12,139 bases of DNA from the NCBI GenBank assembly GCA_015486685.1, contig WFRC01000385.1, positions 1-12,139 of the forward strand. Direction: 5' to 3'. The stretch is from Caldifarciminota bacterium (GTDB lineage: Bacteria > Hydrothermota > UBA3072 > WFRC01). The notes under the pieces were generated by a model. That model had not been told where the DNA came from, made no database searches, and saw only the letters and a program-made list of their open reading frames with translations. The translations under genes were made by a program, and so were the position numbers. This document shows positions 5,409-11,632 of the stretch, piece after piece; within the stretch, counting starts at the first letter, position 1, and the number at the start of each line of letters is the position of its first letter.

Positions 5409-7220
5409 ATGGAAATACTTGAAATTCTTAAAAATAATGGAATAGCTTTATTTGATGGTGCAATGGGCACAATGCTCTATTCAAAAGGTATTCCCAAAGG
5501 ACACTGCTACGATGAATTAAATATCTCGATGCCTGAGATTGTAATAGGTATCCATCAGGAATACATATCTGCCGGGGCAGATGTCATTACAACAAACACA
5601 TTTGGTGCAAATAGATTTGTTCTTGAAGAATATTACGACCTTGGCAAAAAAACAAAGGAAATAAATTATTATGGTGCCCGTATCGCCCGTCAGGTCGCAA
5701 GGGAAAATGCACTGGTAGCAGGTTCTGTCGGTCCTGTAACAAGACCTCTGGATAAATCCATTTCCTTATCCCCTGATGAAATTTTAGAAATATATCAGGA
5801 ACAAGCAGAAAGTTTACTTGAAGGAGGTGTAGATGTAATTATTTTTGAAACCCATTTTTCCGTAGAAGAGGTCGTCAAGGGGATAGAGGCAGTCAGAAAA
5901 TTGGATTCTAATATTCCTATAATTGCTGAATTATCTTTCCCTTCAAATGGATTGACCATTACAGGAGAAAATCCCTACGAGGTAGGTATTGCACTGAATA
6001 AATCCAGAGCAGACATTATTGGTTCCAACTGCGGTAGAGGTCCTCAAAGTGTCCTTGAAGCGATAAGAAAAATGGCAAAGGTAACAGATAAATTTCTCAG
6101 TGCTATACCAAATGCAGGACAAGCAGTATTTCATCAGGGTAAATTTTTCTACCCGGAAAACCCTGATTACTTTGCTGCATATGTAAAAAAATTCATTGCC
6201 AGTGGGGTTCAGATAGTAGGAGGATGCTGCGGCACAACTCCATCCCATATAAAAACAGTGAAATCTGCAATAGAAGGTCTAATCCCTGGTAAAAGAAAAA
6301 AGGGCACTTACATCTCTGAAAAGAAAAAAATCTTTAAAAAGGGAAAAATTAAAGAGACCCATCTTGAATCTCTATTAAAAAAGCACTTTGTAATATCCGT
6401 AGAGGTTGACCCACCAAGAGAACCTGACCCGAAAAAAATCCTTGACGCATTGAAAGAATTAAAACCATACATTCATTCTGTAAATGTTGCTGATTCGCCT
6501 ATGGCACAGGCAAGGATGTCTCCTATTGCACTCGGGTGTATAATCAAAAGAGAGATAGGTGTGGATGTCATTATCCATTTTACCTGTAGAGATAGAAATA
6601 TTTTAGGGCTTCAGGCAGACCTTATTGGGAGCTCTGCACTCGGACTGGGCAATATACTTGTACTCACGGGCGACCCACCTTCTATCGGTGATTATCCATT
6701 CGCAACAGGGGTATATGATATAGATTCAGGGGGACTTATCGAGATGGCAAACCATTTAAATAGAGGATATGATATCTTAAAAAATCCTATCAGTAAAAGA
6801 ACAAACTTCTTCATAGGTTGTGCATTCAACACAATGGCAAAAGATATAAATAAGGAGATAGAAAAACTTAAAGGTAAAATAGAAAAGGGCGTAAATTTTA
6901 TTCAAACACAGCCCATTTTTAATCCCAATAGATTTATAGAGGTTGCAAACAAAATAAAGAAATTCAAGACCCCCATTCTGCCCAGCATTCTTCCACTTTT
7001 AAACTGGAAGAACGCAGAATATTTACACTATGAAGTCCCTGGAATAGAGATACCGAAAGAATATTTAATGAGGATGAAAGGAAAAACAGGCAAAGAAGGA
7101 GAGAAAGAGGGAGTGGCAATCGCAAGAGAAATCCTCAAAAAAATTACAAATTATGCGAATGGCGTGTTAATAATCCCACCATTTAATAAACTACACCTTG
7201 TAAAACAAATACTTGAGTAA
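5409..7220 (+). CDS. Bifunctional homocysteine S-methyltransferase / 5,10-methylenetetrahydrofolate reductase (YitJ-like)
   Basis: This 603-residue fusion joins two enzymes. Residues 1-290 are a homocysteine methyltransferase barrel with DGAMGT (16-21) and zinc ligands Cys208 (SNCG) and Cys273-Cys274 (GGCCG). It is clearly paralogous to the N-terminus of the MetH just upstream (shared NTFGANR, AGSVGP-like and GGCCG motifs). Residues 320-603 are an FAD-dependent methylenetetrahydrofolate reductase. VEVDPP (331-336) carries Glu332, the counterpart of catalytic Glu28 of E. coli MetF. HFTCRDRN (390-397), LTGDPP (419-424) with flavin-site Asp422, and FIQTQPIF (497-504) follow, and it ends NGVLIIPPFNK. 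The fusion is known in Bacillus as YitJ. In this operon it would produce the 5-methyl-THF that MetH consumes. What its own methyltransferase half does beside MetH is open: it may use methyl-THF directly, or S-methylmethionine or another donor. All key residues are intact. Confidence 0.9.
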   Translation: MEILEILKNNGIALFDGAMGTMLYSKGIPKGHCYDELNISMPEIVIGIHQEYISAGADVITTNTFGANRFVLEEYYDLGKKTKEINYYGARIARQVARENALVAGSVGPVTRPLDKSISLSPDEILEIYQEQAESLLEGGVDVIIFETHFSVEEVVKGIEAVRKLDSNIPIIAELSFPSNGLTITGENPYEVGIALNKSRADIIGSNCGRGPQSVLEAIRKMAKVTDKFLSAIPNAGQAVFHQGKFFYPENPDYFAAYVKKFIASGVQIVGGCCGTTPSHIKTVKSAIEGLIPGKRKKGTYISEKKKIFKKGKIKETHLESLLKKHFVISVEVDPPREPDPKKILDALKELKPYIHSVNVADSPMAQARMSPIALGCIIKREIGVDVIIHFTCRDRNILGLQADLIGSSALGLGNILVLTGDPPSIGDYPFATGVYDIDSGGLIEMANHLNRGYDILKNPISKRTNFFIGCAFNTMAKDINKEIEKLKGKIEKGVNFIQTQPIFNPNRFIEVANKIKKFKTPILPSILPLLNWKNAEYLHYEVPGIEIPKEYLMRMKGKTGKEGEKEGVAIAREILKKITNYANGVLIIPPFNKLHLVKQILE

Positions 7221-7350
7221 ATGAGCAGAAAAAGCAGTAGCGAGGTATGAGTAGCAAGTATATGGGGAAAAGAGAGAATGAGGAAGAAACAGTAACGGGT
7301 AAGAGGCAAGGGGTAATGGGAAAAACGAAACAAACGAGATAAACGAAATA

Positions 7351-7413
7351 AATTTATCCCGTGAAATGTGAAACTATTTCACTGGGACCAGATAAACGAA
7401 ATTTTTTTCTTGC
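7351..7413 (+). repeat. 63-bp hairpin repeat, copy 2
   Basis: Nearly identical to 1229-1291 (60 of 63 bases). It has the same inverted repeat, CCCGTGAAAT (7358-7367) against ATTTCACTGGG (7376-7386), and the same right end leading to TTGC. It is preceded by AAACGA / AACGAGATAAACGAA words (7326-7348). As with copy 1, it separates one operon from the next. Confidence 0.8.
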
Positions 7414-7437
7414 ATTTTGTTTATCTATATTTATATT
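7410..7437 (+). promoter_or_regulatory. Promoter candidate P2 joined to the 63-bp repeat
   Basis: TTGCAT (7410-7415) and TATATT (7432-7437) are spaced by 16 bases, the same arrangement as at 1288-1315. The repeat provides the TTGC and the unique sequence beyond it the -10. Transcription would start near 7443-7444, at an ATG that opens a 21-codon frame. Confidence 0.45.
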
Positions 7438-7443
7438 AAAAAA

Positions 7444-7509
7444 ATGGTTGACAGAAAAATAAAACAATATTATATTTGGTGGTATTTTCTAAAGGAGGAA
7501 AAGTTATGA
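7444..7509 (+). CDS. Possible 21-residue aromatic-rich leader peptide (speculative)
   Basis: An ATG at 7444 lies at the expected start point of promoter candidate P2. It opens a 21-codon frame whose middle reads QYYIWWYF. Its TGA (7507-7509) overlaps the ATG of the SLBB gene as ATGA. It has no Shine-Dalgarno, so it could be translated only as a leaderless message, as proposed for the gene at 1321. A second promoter (7448-7476) lies inside it, which argues against it being the only route. A chance frame in AT-rich DNA is a real alternative. Confidence 0.22.
   Translation: MVDRKIKQYYIWWYFLKEEKL
7448..7476 (+). promoter_or_regulatory. Near-consensus sigma-70 promoter P3 for the exopolysaccharide operon
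   Basis: TTGACA (7448-7453) and TATATT (7471-7476) with a 17-base spacer make the best promoter match in the window. Transcription from about 7483 would give a leader of roughly 23 bases carrying AAAGGAGG (7491-7498) seven bases before the ATG at 7506. It lies downstream of P2, so the operon may have two tandem promoters. Confidence 0.65.
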
Positions 7510-7901
7510 TGATATTGATTACTTTTTTAATGTCAATGCCCGTATCAAACCAGGGCTTGATAACAAAAGTTTATATCTGGGGCGAGGTGCGACAACCAGG
7601 GTTGTACCAGGTGAGTTCGGATGCCGATATACTTGAACTTATTGCGCTTGCAGGTGGCCCTTCCCCAAATGCGGACCTCTCAAATGTTTTATTAATAAGG
7701 GGAGAACCGGGAAAGAAACCTATGCGAATAAACTTAAATAAATATCTTATGCACAAGAAACCCGAAGATATAATTTTTCTTAAACCCGGTGATACAGTAA
7801 TTATTAAATCAACCCTCTGGAAAAAAATCCGTTCACTAATTTCTTTTCTTTCCAGTGTTGCGGTATTTGTAAACCTTTATATCCTTGTGAGAAAATTATG
7901 A
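7506..7901 (+). CDS. Small SLBB-domain membrane protein of an exopolysaccharide operon
   Basis: A 131-residue protein with a short hydrophobic N-terminus (MMILITFLMSM), which may be a signal or anchor. One SLBB domain follows (about 22-102): VYIWGEVRQPGLYQV, then ILELIALAGG, RINLNKYL, and LKPGDTVII. A C-terminal hydrophobic helix (about 107-127) ends it. SLBB domains are soluble-ligand or sugar-binding folds found in outer-membrane polysaccharide exporters such as Wza. Those are about 200-400 residues and begin with a Poly_export domain, which is absent here. The C-terminal helix suggests an inner-membrane protein facing the periplasm. The start is ATG 7506, set by AAAGGAGG (7491-7498). An upstream TTG at 7476 would stay in frame but sits in the promoter -10 and is rejected. 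The TGA overlaps the ATG of the co-polymerase/kinase gene (ATGA), so the two are probably made together. Domain assignment is good; cellular role is inferred from context. Confidence 0.8.
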   Translation: MMILITFLMSMPVSNQGLITKVYIWGEVRQPGLYQVSSDADILELIALAGGPSPNADLSNVLLIRGEPGKKPMRINLNKYLMHKKPEDIIFLKPGDTVIIKSTLWKKIRSLISFLSSVAVFVNLYILVRKL

Positions 7902-10063
7902 ATGAAGATAAGATAGATATTAATACATACATTGCAATAGTTCTAAGAAGGAAATGGTTGATATTCGTTTTATTTTTTGCAACATTTCTTTCTACTCTAT
8001 ACTTTACATTCAAAAAACCGCCTGTATACGAAGCAAAGGCAACAATAATTATAAAACAACCACCAACTACATTTCCCGGCATGGAACTTAGTTATACAAA
8101 AGCAACTGAAATAACAAATCATACCCTTATGCTGAAAAGCAGAGTGGTTATGGAAATGGTTGTCAAAAACTTTACACCTGCAGAACTTGAGAGTATTGGA
8201 ATTACAAATAAAGAACGCCTTATTAATATTATTAAGGAGGTAACCACTATTAATCCTATAAAAGGTTCAGATATCATTGAAATAAAATGTAAAACTGATA
8301 AACCTTATACTGCCGCCCTCTTTGCAAACAAAATTGCTGACACATATATCCTGTTTAACATAGAAAATAAAAGGAGGGAAGTGAGTGGGGTCAGAGAATT
8401 TGCCGAGTCTCAAATGAAAATTGTGGAAGAACAATTAAAAAAAGCAGAGGATGAAATTCGGAATTACCAGAAGCTCCATAAAGTGCTTGGACTCAGCAAA
8501 GAAACAGAAGAATTCATTGCCCAACTTACAGGGGCTCAAACAGAATACCAGAAAGCAAAAATAGAAAGAATGGGTATAGAAAAAAATCTTGGGGCGGTAA
8601 AATCTCAACTTACAAATGAACAGAAGGGATTCTTAGAATCTTCAACAGATATTTCTCTTCCCCTCTTAGAAGACCTGAAAAAATCATTGTCTAACCTTGA
8701 AAATACCAGGGCATCCCTGCTCATTCAGGGACATAATTTAGATGACCCCAAGATTAAGGAAATAGATGGTAAAATAGAGGCAATCAAGAAAAAGATGAAT
8801 GAAACGATTGTTCCACTCTTAAAAAATAGAGGGCAGATTGATGCCCTTTCGCAGGTTCAGAACCTTCTTTTACAATCCTTACAACTTCAAATAGAGATTG
8901 AGGTAGCAAAGGCAAAAGAAAATGCATACAAAAAGATTCTCAATCAATATGAGAAAAAATTTAATCAAATCCCGGACAATCAGATAGAGCTTGCAAGACT
9001 GGAAAGAAAGAGGAAGGCAAATGAAAAGATATATATGATGCTTCTTGAAAAGGCTGAAGAGGCAAAGATATCCGAAGCAAGTGAAATAGGAACAGTTTCA
9101 ATGTTAGATAGAGCGATAATACCCAGAAAACAAATATGGAGAAGCAAAATGCTCAATATTATTCTGGGGTTTATAATGGGGCTGATTGTGTCAATGGGTG
9201 TTGCGTTTGTTATTGAATATTTTGATACCTCTATAAAGGGCATTGAAGATATTGAAAAGGCATTGAAATTACCTGTGCTTGCTTCTATCCCCTCTATCTT
9301 TGCAAAAGGTAAAAAAAGGGAAGAGGTGGAGAAGATTGAGGAAAGGCTTGTCACACATTATCAACCCCGTTCCCCTATTTCAGAAGCATATAGAAGTCTC
9401 AGAACAAATTTGCAATTTGCCTCTGTGGATGGCCATATAAAATCAGCAGTAATTACAAGTTCGGCTCCGAGGGAAGGGAAAACACTAACGGCAAGCAATC
9501 TGGCTATTATAGAAGCACAGGCGGGATTGAAAACCCTTCTTCTGGATACAGATTTAAGAAGACCAATGATACATAATCTATTTAATCTTGATAAAGAGAA
9601 TGGTATATCCAGAGTACTTACAGGTGAAATAAAATTGGACGAGGCTATCAAGAAAACAGAAATAGAAAATCTTTATATAATCACATCAGGACCTATCCCA
9701 CCAAATCCCTCAGAGCTACTTGCTTCAAATAGAATGAAAGAAATCCTGAAGGTAGTAAGACAAAAATTTGATTTTATAGTACTGGATTCACCCCCTATGA
9801 TAGCTGTGACAGATCCTGTAATTCTGGGACAGGAAGCCGATGGAATCATCTTTGTTATCCGCTCAGGCATAACATCAAGGGATATAGCAGAAAAATGTAA
9901 GAGCAATGCAGAATATGCAAAAATCAAGATATTAGGGACTGTCCTCAATGATGTGGATATAAGAAATATCTACGGCACCTATAATTATTACTATAATCGC
10001 TACTATTACTACTATTCAGATGAAGAGGGCAAAAAGAAGAAAAAACACCGTAAACATCATTGA
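7898..10063 (+). CDS. Polysaccharide co-polymerase / bacterial tyrosine autokinase (Wzc-like)
   Basis: A 721-residue inner-membrane protein that controls chain length and export of an exopolysaccharide through cycles of tyrosine autophosphorylation. The N-terminus is a Wzz-type domain with a membrane helix at about 20-38, long periplasmic coiled coil (165-350), the family's PDNQIELARLER segment (359-370), and a second helix at about 418-440. The cytoplasmic kinase follows: EAYRSLRTNL (496-505, the oligomerisation motif), Walker A SSAPREGKT (521-529), Walker A' LLLDTDLRRP (547-556) and Walker B FIVLDSPP (626-633). The tail has ten tyrosines between 692 and 706 (YGTYNYYYNRYYYYY), the usual autophosphorylation cluster, and then a basic end, GKKKKKHRKHH. 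Kinase and membrane parts are fused, as in diderm Wzc, not split as in Firmicutes CapA/CapB. Start ATG 7898 overlaps the SLBB stop. All catalytic motifs are intact. Confidence 0.92.
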   Translation: MNEDKIDINTYIAIVLRRKWLIFVLFFATFLSTLYFTFKKPPVYEAKATIIIKQPPTTFPGMELSYTKATEITNHTLMLKSRVVMEMVVKNFTPAELESIGITNKERLINIIKEVTTINPIKGSDIIEIKCKTDKPYTAALFANKIADTYILFNIENKRREVSGVREFAESQMKIVEEQLKKAEDEIRNYQKLHKVLGLSKETEEFIAQLTGAQTEYQKAKIERMGIEKNLGAVKSQLTNEQKGFLESSTDISLPLLEDLKKSLSNLENTRASLLIQGHNLDDPKIKEIDGKIEAIKKKMNETIVPLLKNRGQIDALSQVQNLLLQSLQLQIEIEVAKAKENAYKKILNQYEKKFNQIPDNQIELARLERKRKANEKIYMMLLEKAEEAKISEASEIGTVSMLDRAIIPRKQIWRSKMLNIILGFIMGLIVSMGVAFVIEYFDTSIKGIEDIEKALKLPVLASIPSIFAKGKKREEVEKIEERLVTHYQPRSPISEAYRSLRTNLQFASVDGHIKSAVITSSAPREGKTLTASNLAIIEAQAGLKTLLLDTDLRRPMIHNLFNLDKENGISRVLTGEIKLDEAIKKTEIENLYIITSGPIPPNPSELLASNRMKEILKVVRQKFDFIVLDSPPMIAVTDPVILGQEADGIIFVIRSGITSRDIAEKCKSNAEYAKIKILGTVLNDVDIRNIYGTYNYYYNRYYYYYSDEEGKKKKKHRKHH

Positions 10064-10069
10064 CCTCCT

Positions 10070-11023
10070 ATGAAATTTTTAGTAACAGGTGTTGCAGGAT
10101 TTATAGGTTCACATCTGGCTGAAAACCTTGTAAAAAAAGGCTTTAATGTTATAGGAATTGATTGCTTTATAGATTATTATCCCCGTTGGATGAAGGAAAA
10201 AAATCTTAAATGGCTAAAAACACAACCAAATTTTACCTTTTTTGAATCAGACCTCTTTACCTGTGACCTTAACTCAATAATTCAATCCTCCGATGATGCA
10301 ATAACTATCTTCCACCTTGCTGCGCAAGCAGGCGTTAGAGCAAGCTGGGGAGGGAATTTTGAGATTTATACAAAAAACAATATACAGGTTACCCAGAGGT
10401 TGCTTGAATGGGCAAAGCAAGTGAATATTAATAAATTCATTTACGCTTCTTCCTCATCTGTATATGGAGATTGCGAGGAACTCCCTGAGGAAGAAGATAG
10501 TATATTAAAACCAGTTTCTCCTTATGGCGTAACAAAACTTGCAGGGGAGCATCTTTGTTATCTATACTGGAAAAATTTTGGTGTTCCTACTGTTGCCCTC
10601 CGATATTTTACAGTGTATGGACCCCGTCAAAGACCTGATATGGCATTCCATAAATTTATCAAAGCGATGCTCAATGATAAAGAAATAGAAATCTATGGGG
10701 ATGGAAATCAGACAAGGGATTTTACATATATTGATGATATAATAGAAGGTCATATTCTCGCATTGGATGCACCTGATGGAGAAGTTTTTAACATCGGTGG
10801 AGGAAAAAGAATTACAGTAAATAGTGTAATTAAAATTCTCGAGAAAATACTTAACAAAAAGGCAAAAGTAAAATATATTGAAAGACAGAAAGGGGATGTA
10901 AGAGATACCTTTGCGAGCATTACTAAAGCAAATGAAATACTGAATTACACTCCGAAAACAAAATTTGAAGAGGGATTGAGAAAAGAAATAGAATGGTATA
11001 AGAAGAAGCAGGTTAAGGTATAG
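10070..11023 (+). CDS. NAD-dependent nucleotide-sugar epimerase (extended SDR, UDP-glucose/UDP-glucuronate 4-epimerase type)
   Basis: A 317-residue cytoplasmic enzyme that would interconvert sugars carried on a nucleotide, supplying building blocks for the polysaccharide handled by the upstream genes. The NAD-binding GVAGFIG (7-13) gives the GxxGxxG motif. FHLAAQAGVRASW (81-93) and ASSSSVYGD (126-134) follow, and SPYGVTK (150-156) holds the catalytic pair Tyr152 and Lys156. RYFTVYGPRQRPDMAF (178-193) and GDGNQTRDFTY (210-220) belong to the sugar-nucleotide half. AQAGVR and YFTVYGPRQRPDMAF resemble UDP-glucuronate 4-epimerases, but exact substrate cannot be read from sequence. The start lies six bases after the kinase stop. 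There is no Shine-Dalgarno (the bases before it read GACCTCCT), so translation probably depends on coupling to the kinase gene. In other bacteria tyrosine autokinases phosphorylate nucleotide-sugar enzymes encoded nearby; whether that holds here is unknown. Confidence 0.85.
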   Translation: MKFLVTGVAGFIGSHLAENLVKKGFNVIGIDCFIDYYPRWMKEKNLKWLKTQPNFTFFESDLFTCDLNSIIQSSDDAITIFHLAAQAGVRASWGGNFEIYTKNNIQVTQRLLEWAKQVNINKFIYASSSSVYGDCEELPEEEDSILKPVSPYGVTKLAGEHLCYLYWKNFGVPTVALRYFTVYGPRQRPDMAFHKFIKAMLNDKEIEIYGDGNQTRDFTYIDDIIEGHILALDAPDGEVFNIGGGKRITVNSVIKILEKILNKKAKVKYIERQKGDVRDTFASITKANEILNYTPKTKFEEGLRKEIEWYKKKQVKV

Positions 11024-11041
11024 ATTAAGGTTAAGAAAAAT

Positions 11042-11092
11042 AGACTAATTGGTCTGATTAGTCTGATTTGTCCAATTAGTCTGATTGGTTGA
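11042..11092 (+). repeat. 9-bp tandem repeat (ATTAGTCTG type) with an 11-bp inverted pair
   Basis: Five 9-base units follow one another: ATTGGTCTG, ATTAGTCTG, ATTTGTCCA, ATTAGTCTG and ATTGGTTGA (11048-11092). In addition AGACTAATTGG (11042-11052) is the exact reverse complement of CCAATTAGTCT (11072-11082), so the RNA could fold into a stem with a 19-base loop. It lies 18 bases after the epimerase stop; with no T-run after the stem it is not a standard terminator. Confidence 0.7.
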
Positions 11093-11182
11093 AAGAAAGA
11101 CCGTAAGGCGTAAATTGTGAAATATAAAAGGAAAAAGGTAAAAGGAGATTGAAGGATAAGTTGAAAGTTAAGAAAAAGATTA

Positions 11183-11238
11183 GTTATTTGCCTACGGCGT
11201 TATTACACTTCGTTGTATATTTGCTTCGCTGTTATTTG
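11183..11238 (-). repeat. AGCGAAG / GCCGTAGG word repeat, minus-strand copy
   Basis: Read on the minus strand it runs AACAGCGAAGCAAATATACA, then ACGAAGTGTAATAACGCC, then GTAGGCAAATAAC. This is the same word order as 1157-1221 on the plus strand, without that copy's internal duplication. The two copies are in opposite orientation about 10 kb apart. Confidence 0.7.
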
Positions 11239-11356
11239 TTGTAAATATTGAAAAGAACGGTAATGGGTGATAGGAAAGTGAATGAGTGGATGAGGAAAAG
11301 AATATGGGCTTCCAGCTGCCAGCTTACAGCGGAGGCTGGGTCAAACCCCCTATTTT

Positions 11357-11392
11357 GTCATTGCGAGCGACCAACGGGAGCGTGGCAATCTT
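11357..11392 (+). repeat. GTCATTGC-type dispersed repeat, unit D (simple form)
   Basis: The unit begins GTCATTGCGAGCGACC and ends GCGTGGCAATCTT, matching the simple unit C (1091-1131) at both ends but without the final CACAGG. The middle is different, as usual in this repeat type. Confidence 0.7.
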
Positions 11393-11397
11393 CATAT

Positions 11398-11416
11398 AAA
11401 AGGATCTATTCCTTTT
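11398..11416 (+). terminator. Weak AT-rich hairpin, possible terminator
   Basis: AAAAGGA (11398-11404) pairs with TCCTTTT (11410-11416) around a 5-base loop. The A-run before and T-run at the end resemble a bidirectional terminator, but only two G-C pairs support the stem. It lies 375 bases past the epimerase stop, so the function is doubtful. Confidence 0.25.
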
Positions 11417-11476
11417 AGACTGTAATTTGTTTTTTTGGATTTGGAATTATAAGCCTCTAAAATGAGGGCAGAGCAA

Positions 11477-11504
11477 GCCTATCTGCGTATGGTTACGCAC
11501 AGGC
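11477..11504 (+). repeat. GC hairpin with a perfect TGCGTA/TACGCA stem
   Basis: TGCGTA (11484-11489), loop TGGT and TACGCA (11494-11499) form a perfect 6-bp stem. GCCT (11477-11480) and AGGC (11501-11504) extend it after a small internal loop. It is flanked by AGCAAGCCT and AGGCAAGC, so the inverted symmetry extends to the surrounding bases. It looks like a member of a palindromic intergenic repeat family. Confidence 0.55.
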
Positions 11505-11540
11505 AAGCAAACAATATATAGATATATGAAACTCAATAGG

Positions 11541-11573
11541 TTTATCCCGTTATATATGGAGTTATCTAATGGG
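11541..11573 (+). repeat. Diverged relative of the 63-bp hairpin repeat
   Basis: It shares the opening TTTATCCCGT with 1231-1240 and 7353-7362. A stem CCCGTTA (11546-11552) against TAATGGG (11567-11573) with one G-T pair sits at the same place. The T-run and TTGC end of the other copies are missing. Again it lies just ahead of a gene. Confidence 0.5.
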
Positions 11574-11586
11574 GTTGCGGGGAAAA

Positions 11587-11595
11587 TGCTAAAAT
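11587..11595 (+). promoter_or_regulatory. Extended -10 promoter candidate for the LeuD-type gene
   Basis: TGCTAAAAT fits an extended -10 (TGn followed by TAAAAT at 11590-11595). There is no convincing -35 at the right distance. Transcription near 11602 would give a leader of about 31 bases with AAAGGAGG at 11621-11628, five to six bases before the ATG at 11633 by spacing. Confidence 0.35.
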
Positions 11596-11632
11596 ATTTT
11601 TCCCACTACCCAAATAAACAAAAGGAGGGAAT

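Larger units (their letters stand above)
11024..11632. other. Repeat-rich intergenic spacer of 609 bases, no gene
   Basis: I find no gene in this stretch. In order it holds a 9-bp tandem repeat with a long inverted pair (11042-11092), purine-rich sequence, the inverted copy of the AGCGAAG-word repeat (11183-11238), and more purine-rich sequence. Then come a CCAGC/GCTGG-bounded segment (11312-11339), a GTCATTGC-type unit (11357-11392), an AT-rich hairpin (11398-11416), a GC hairpin (11477-11504), and a diverged relative of the 63-bp repeat (11541-11573). It ends with an extended -10 candidate (11587-11595) ahead of the LeuD-type gene. Confidence 0.75.

Noticed and set aside
7476..7505. TTG at 7476 as start of the SLBB protein
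   Set aside because: It uses the last base of the -10 of promoter P3 and would place the AAAGGAGG inside the gene; ATG 7506 with that site seven bases before it is far better.
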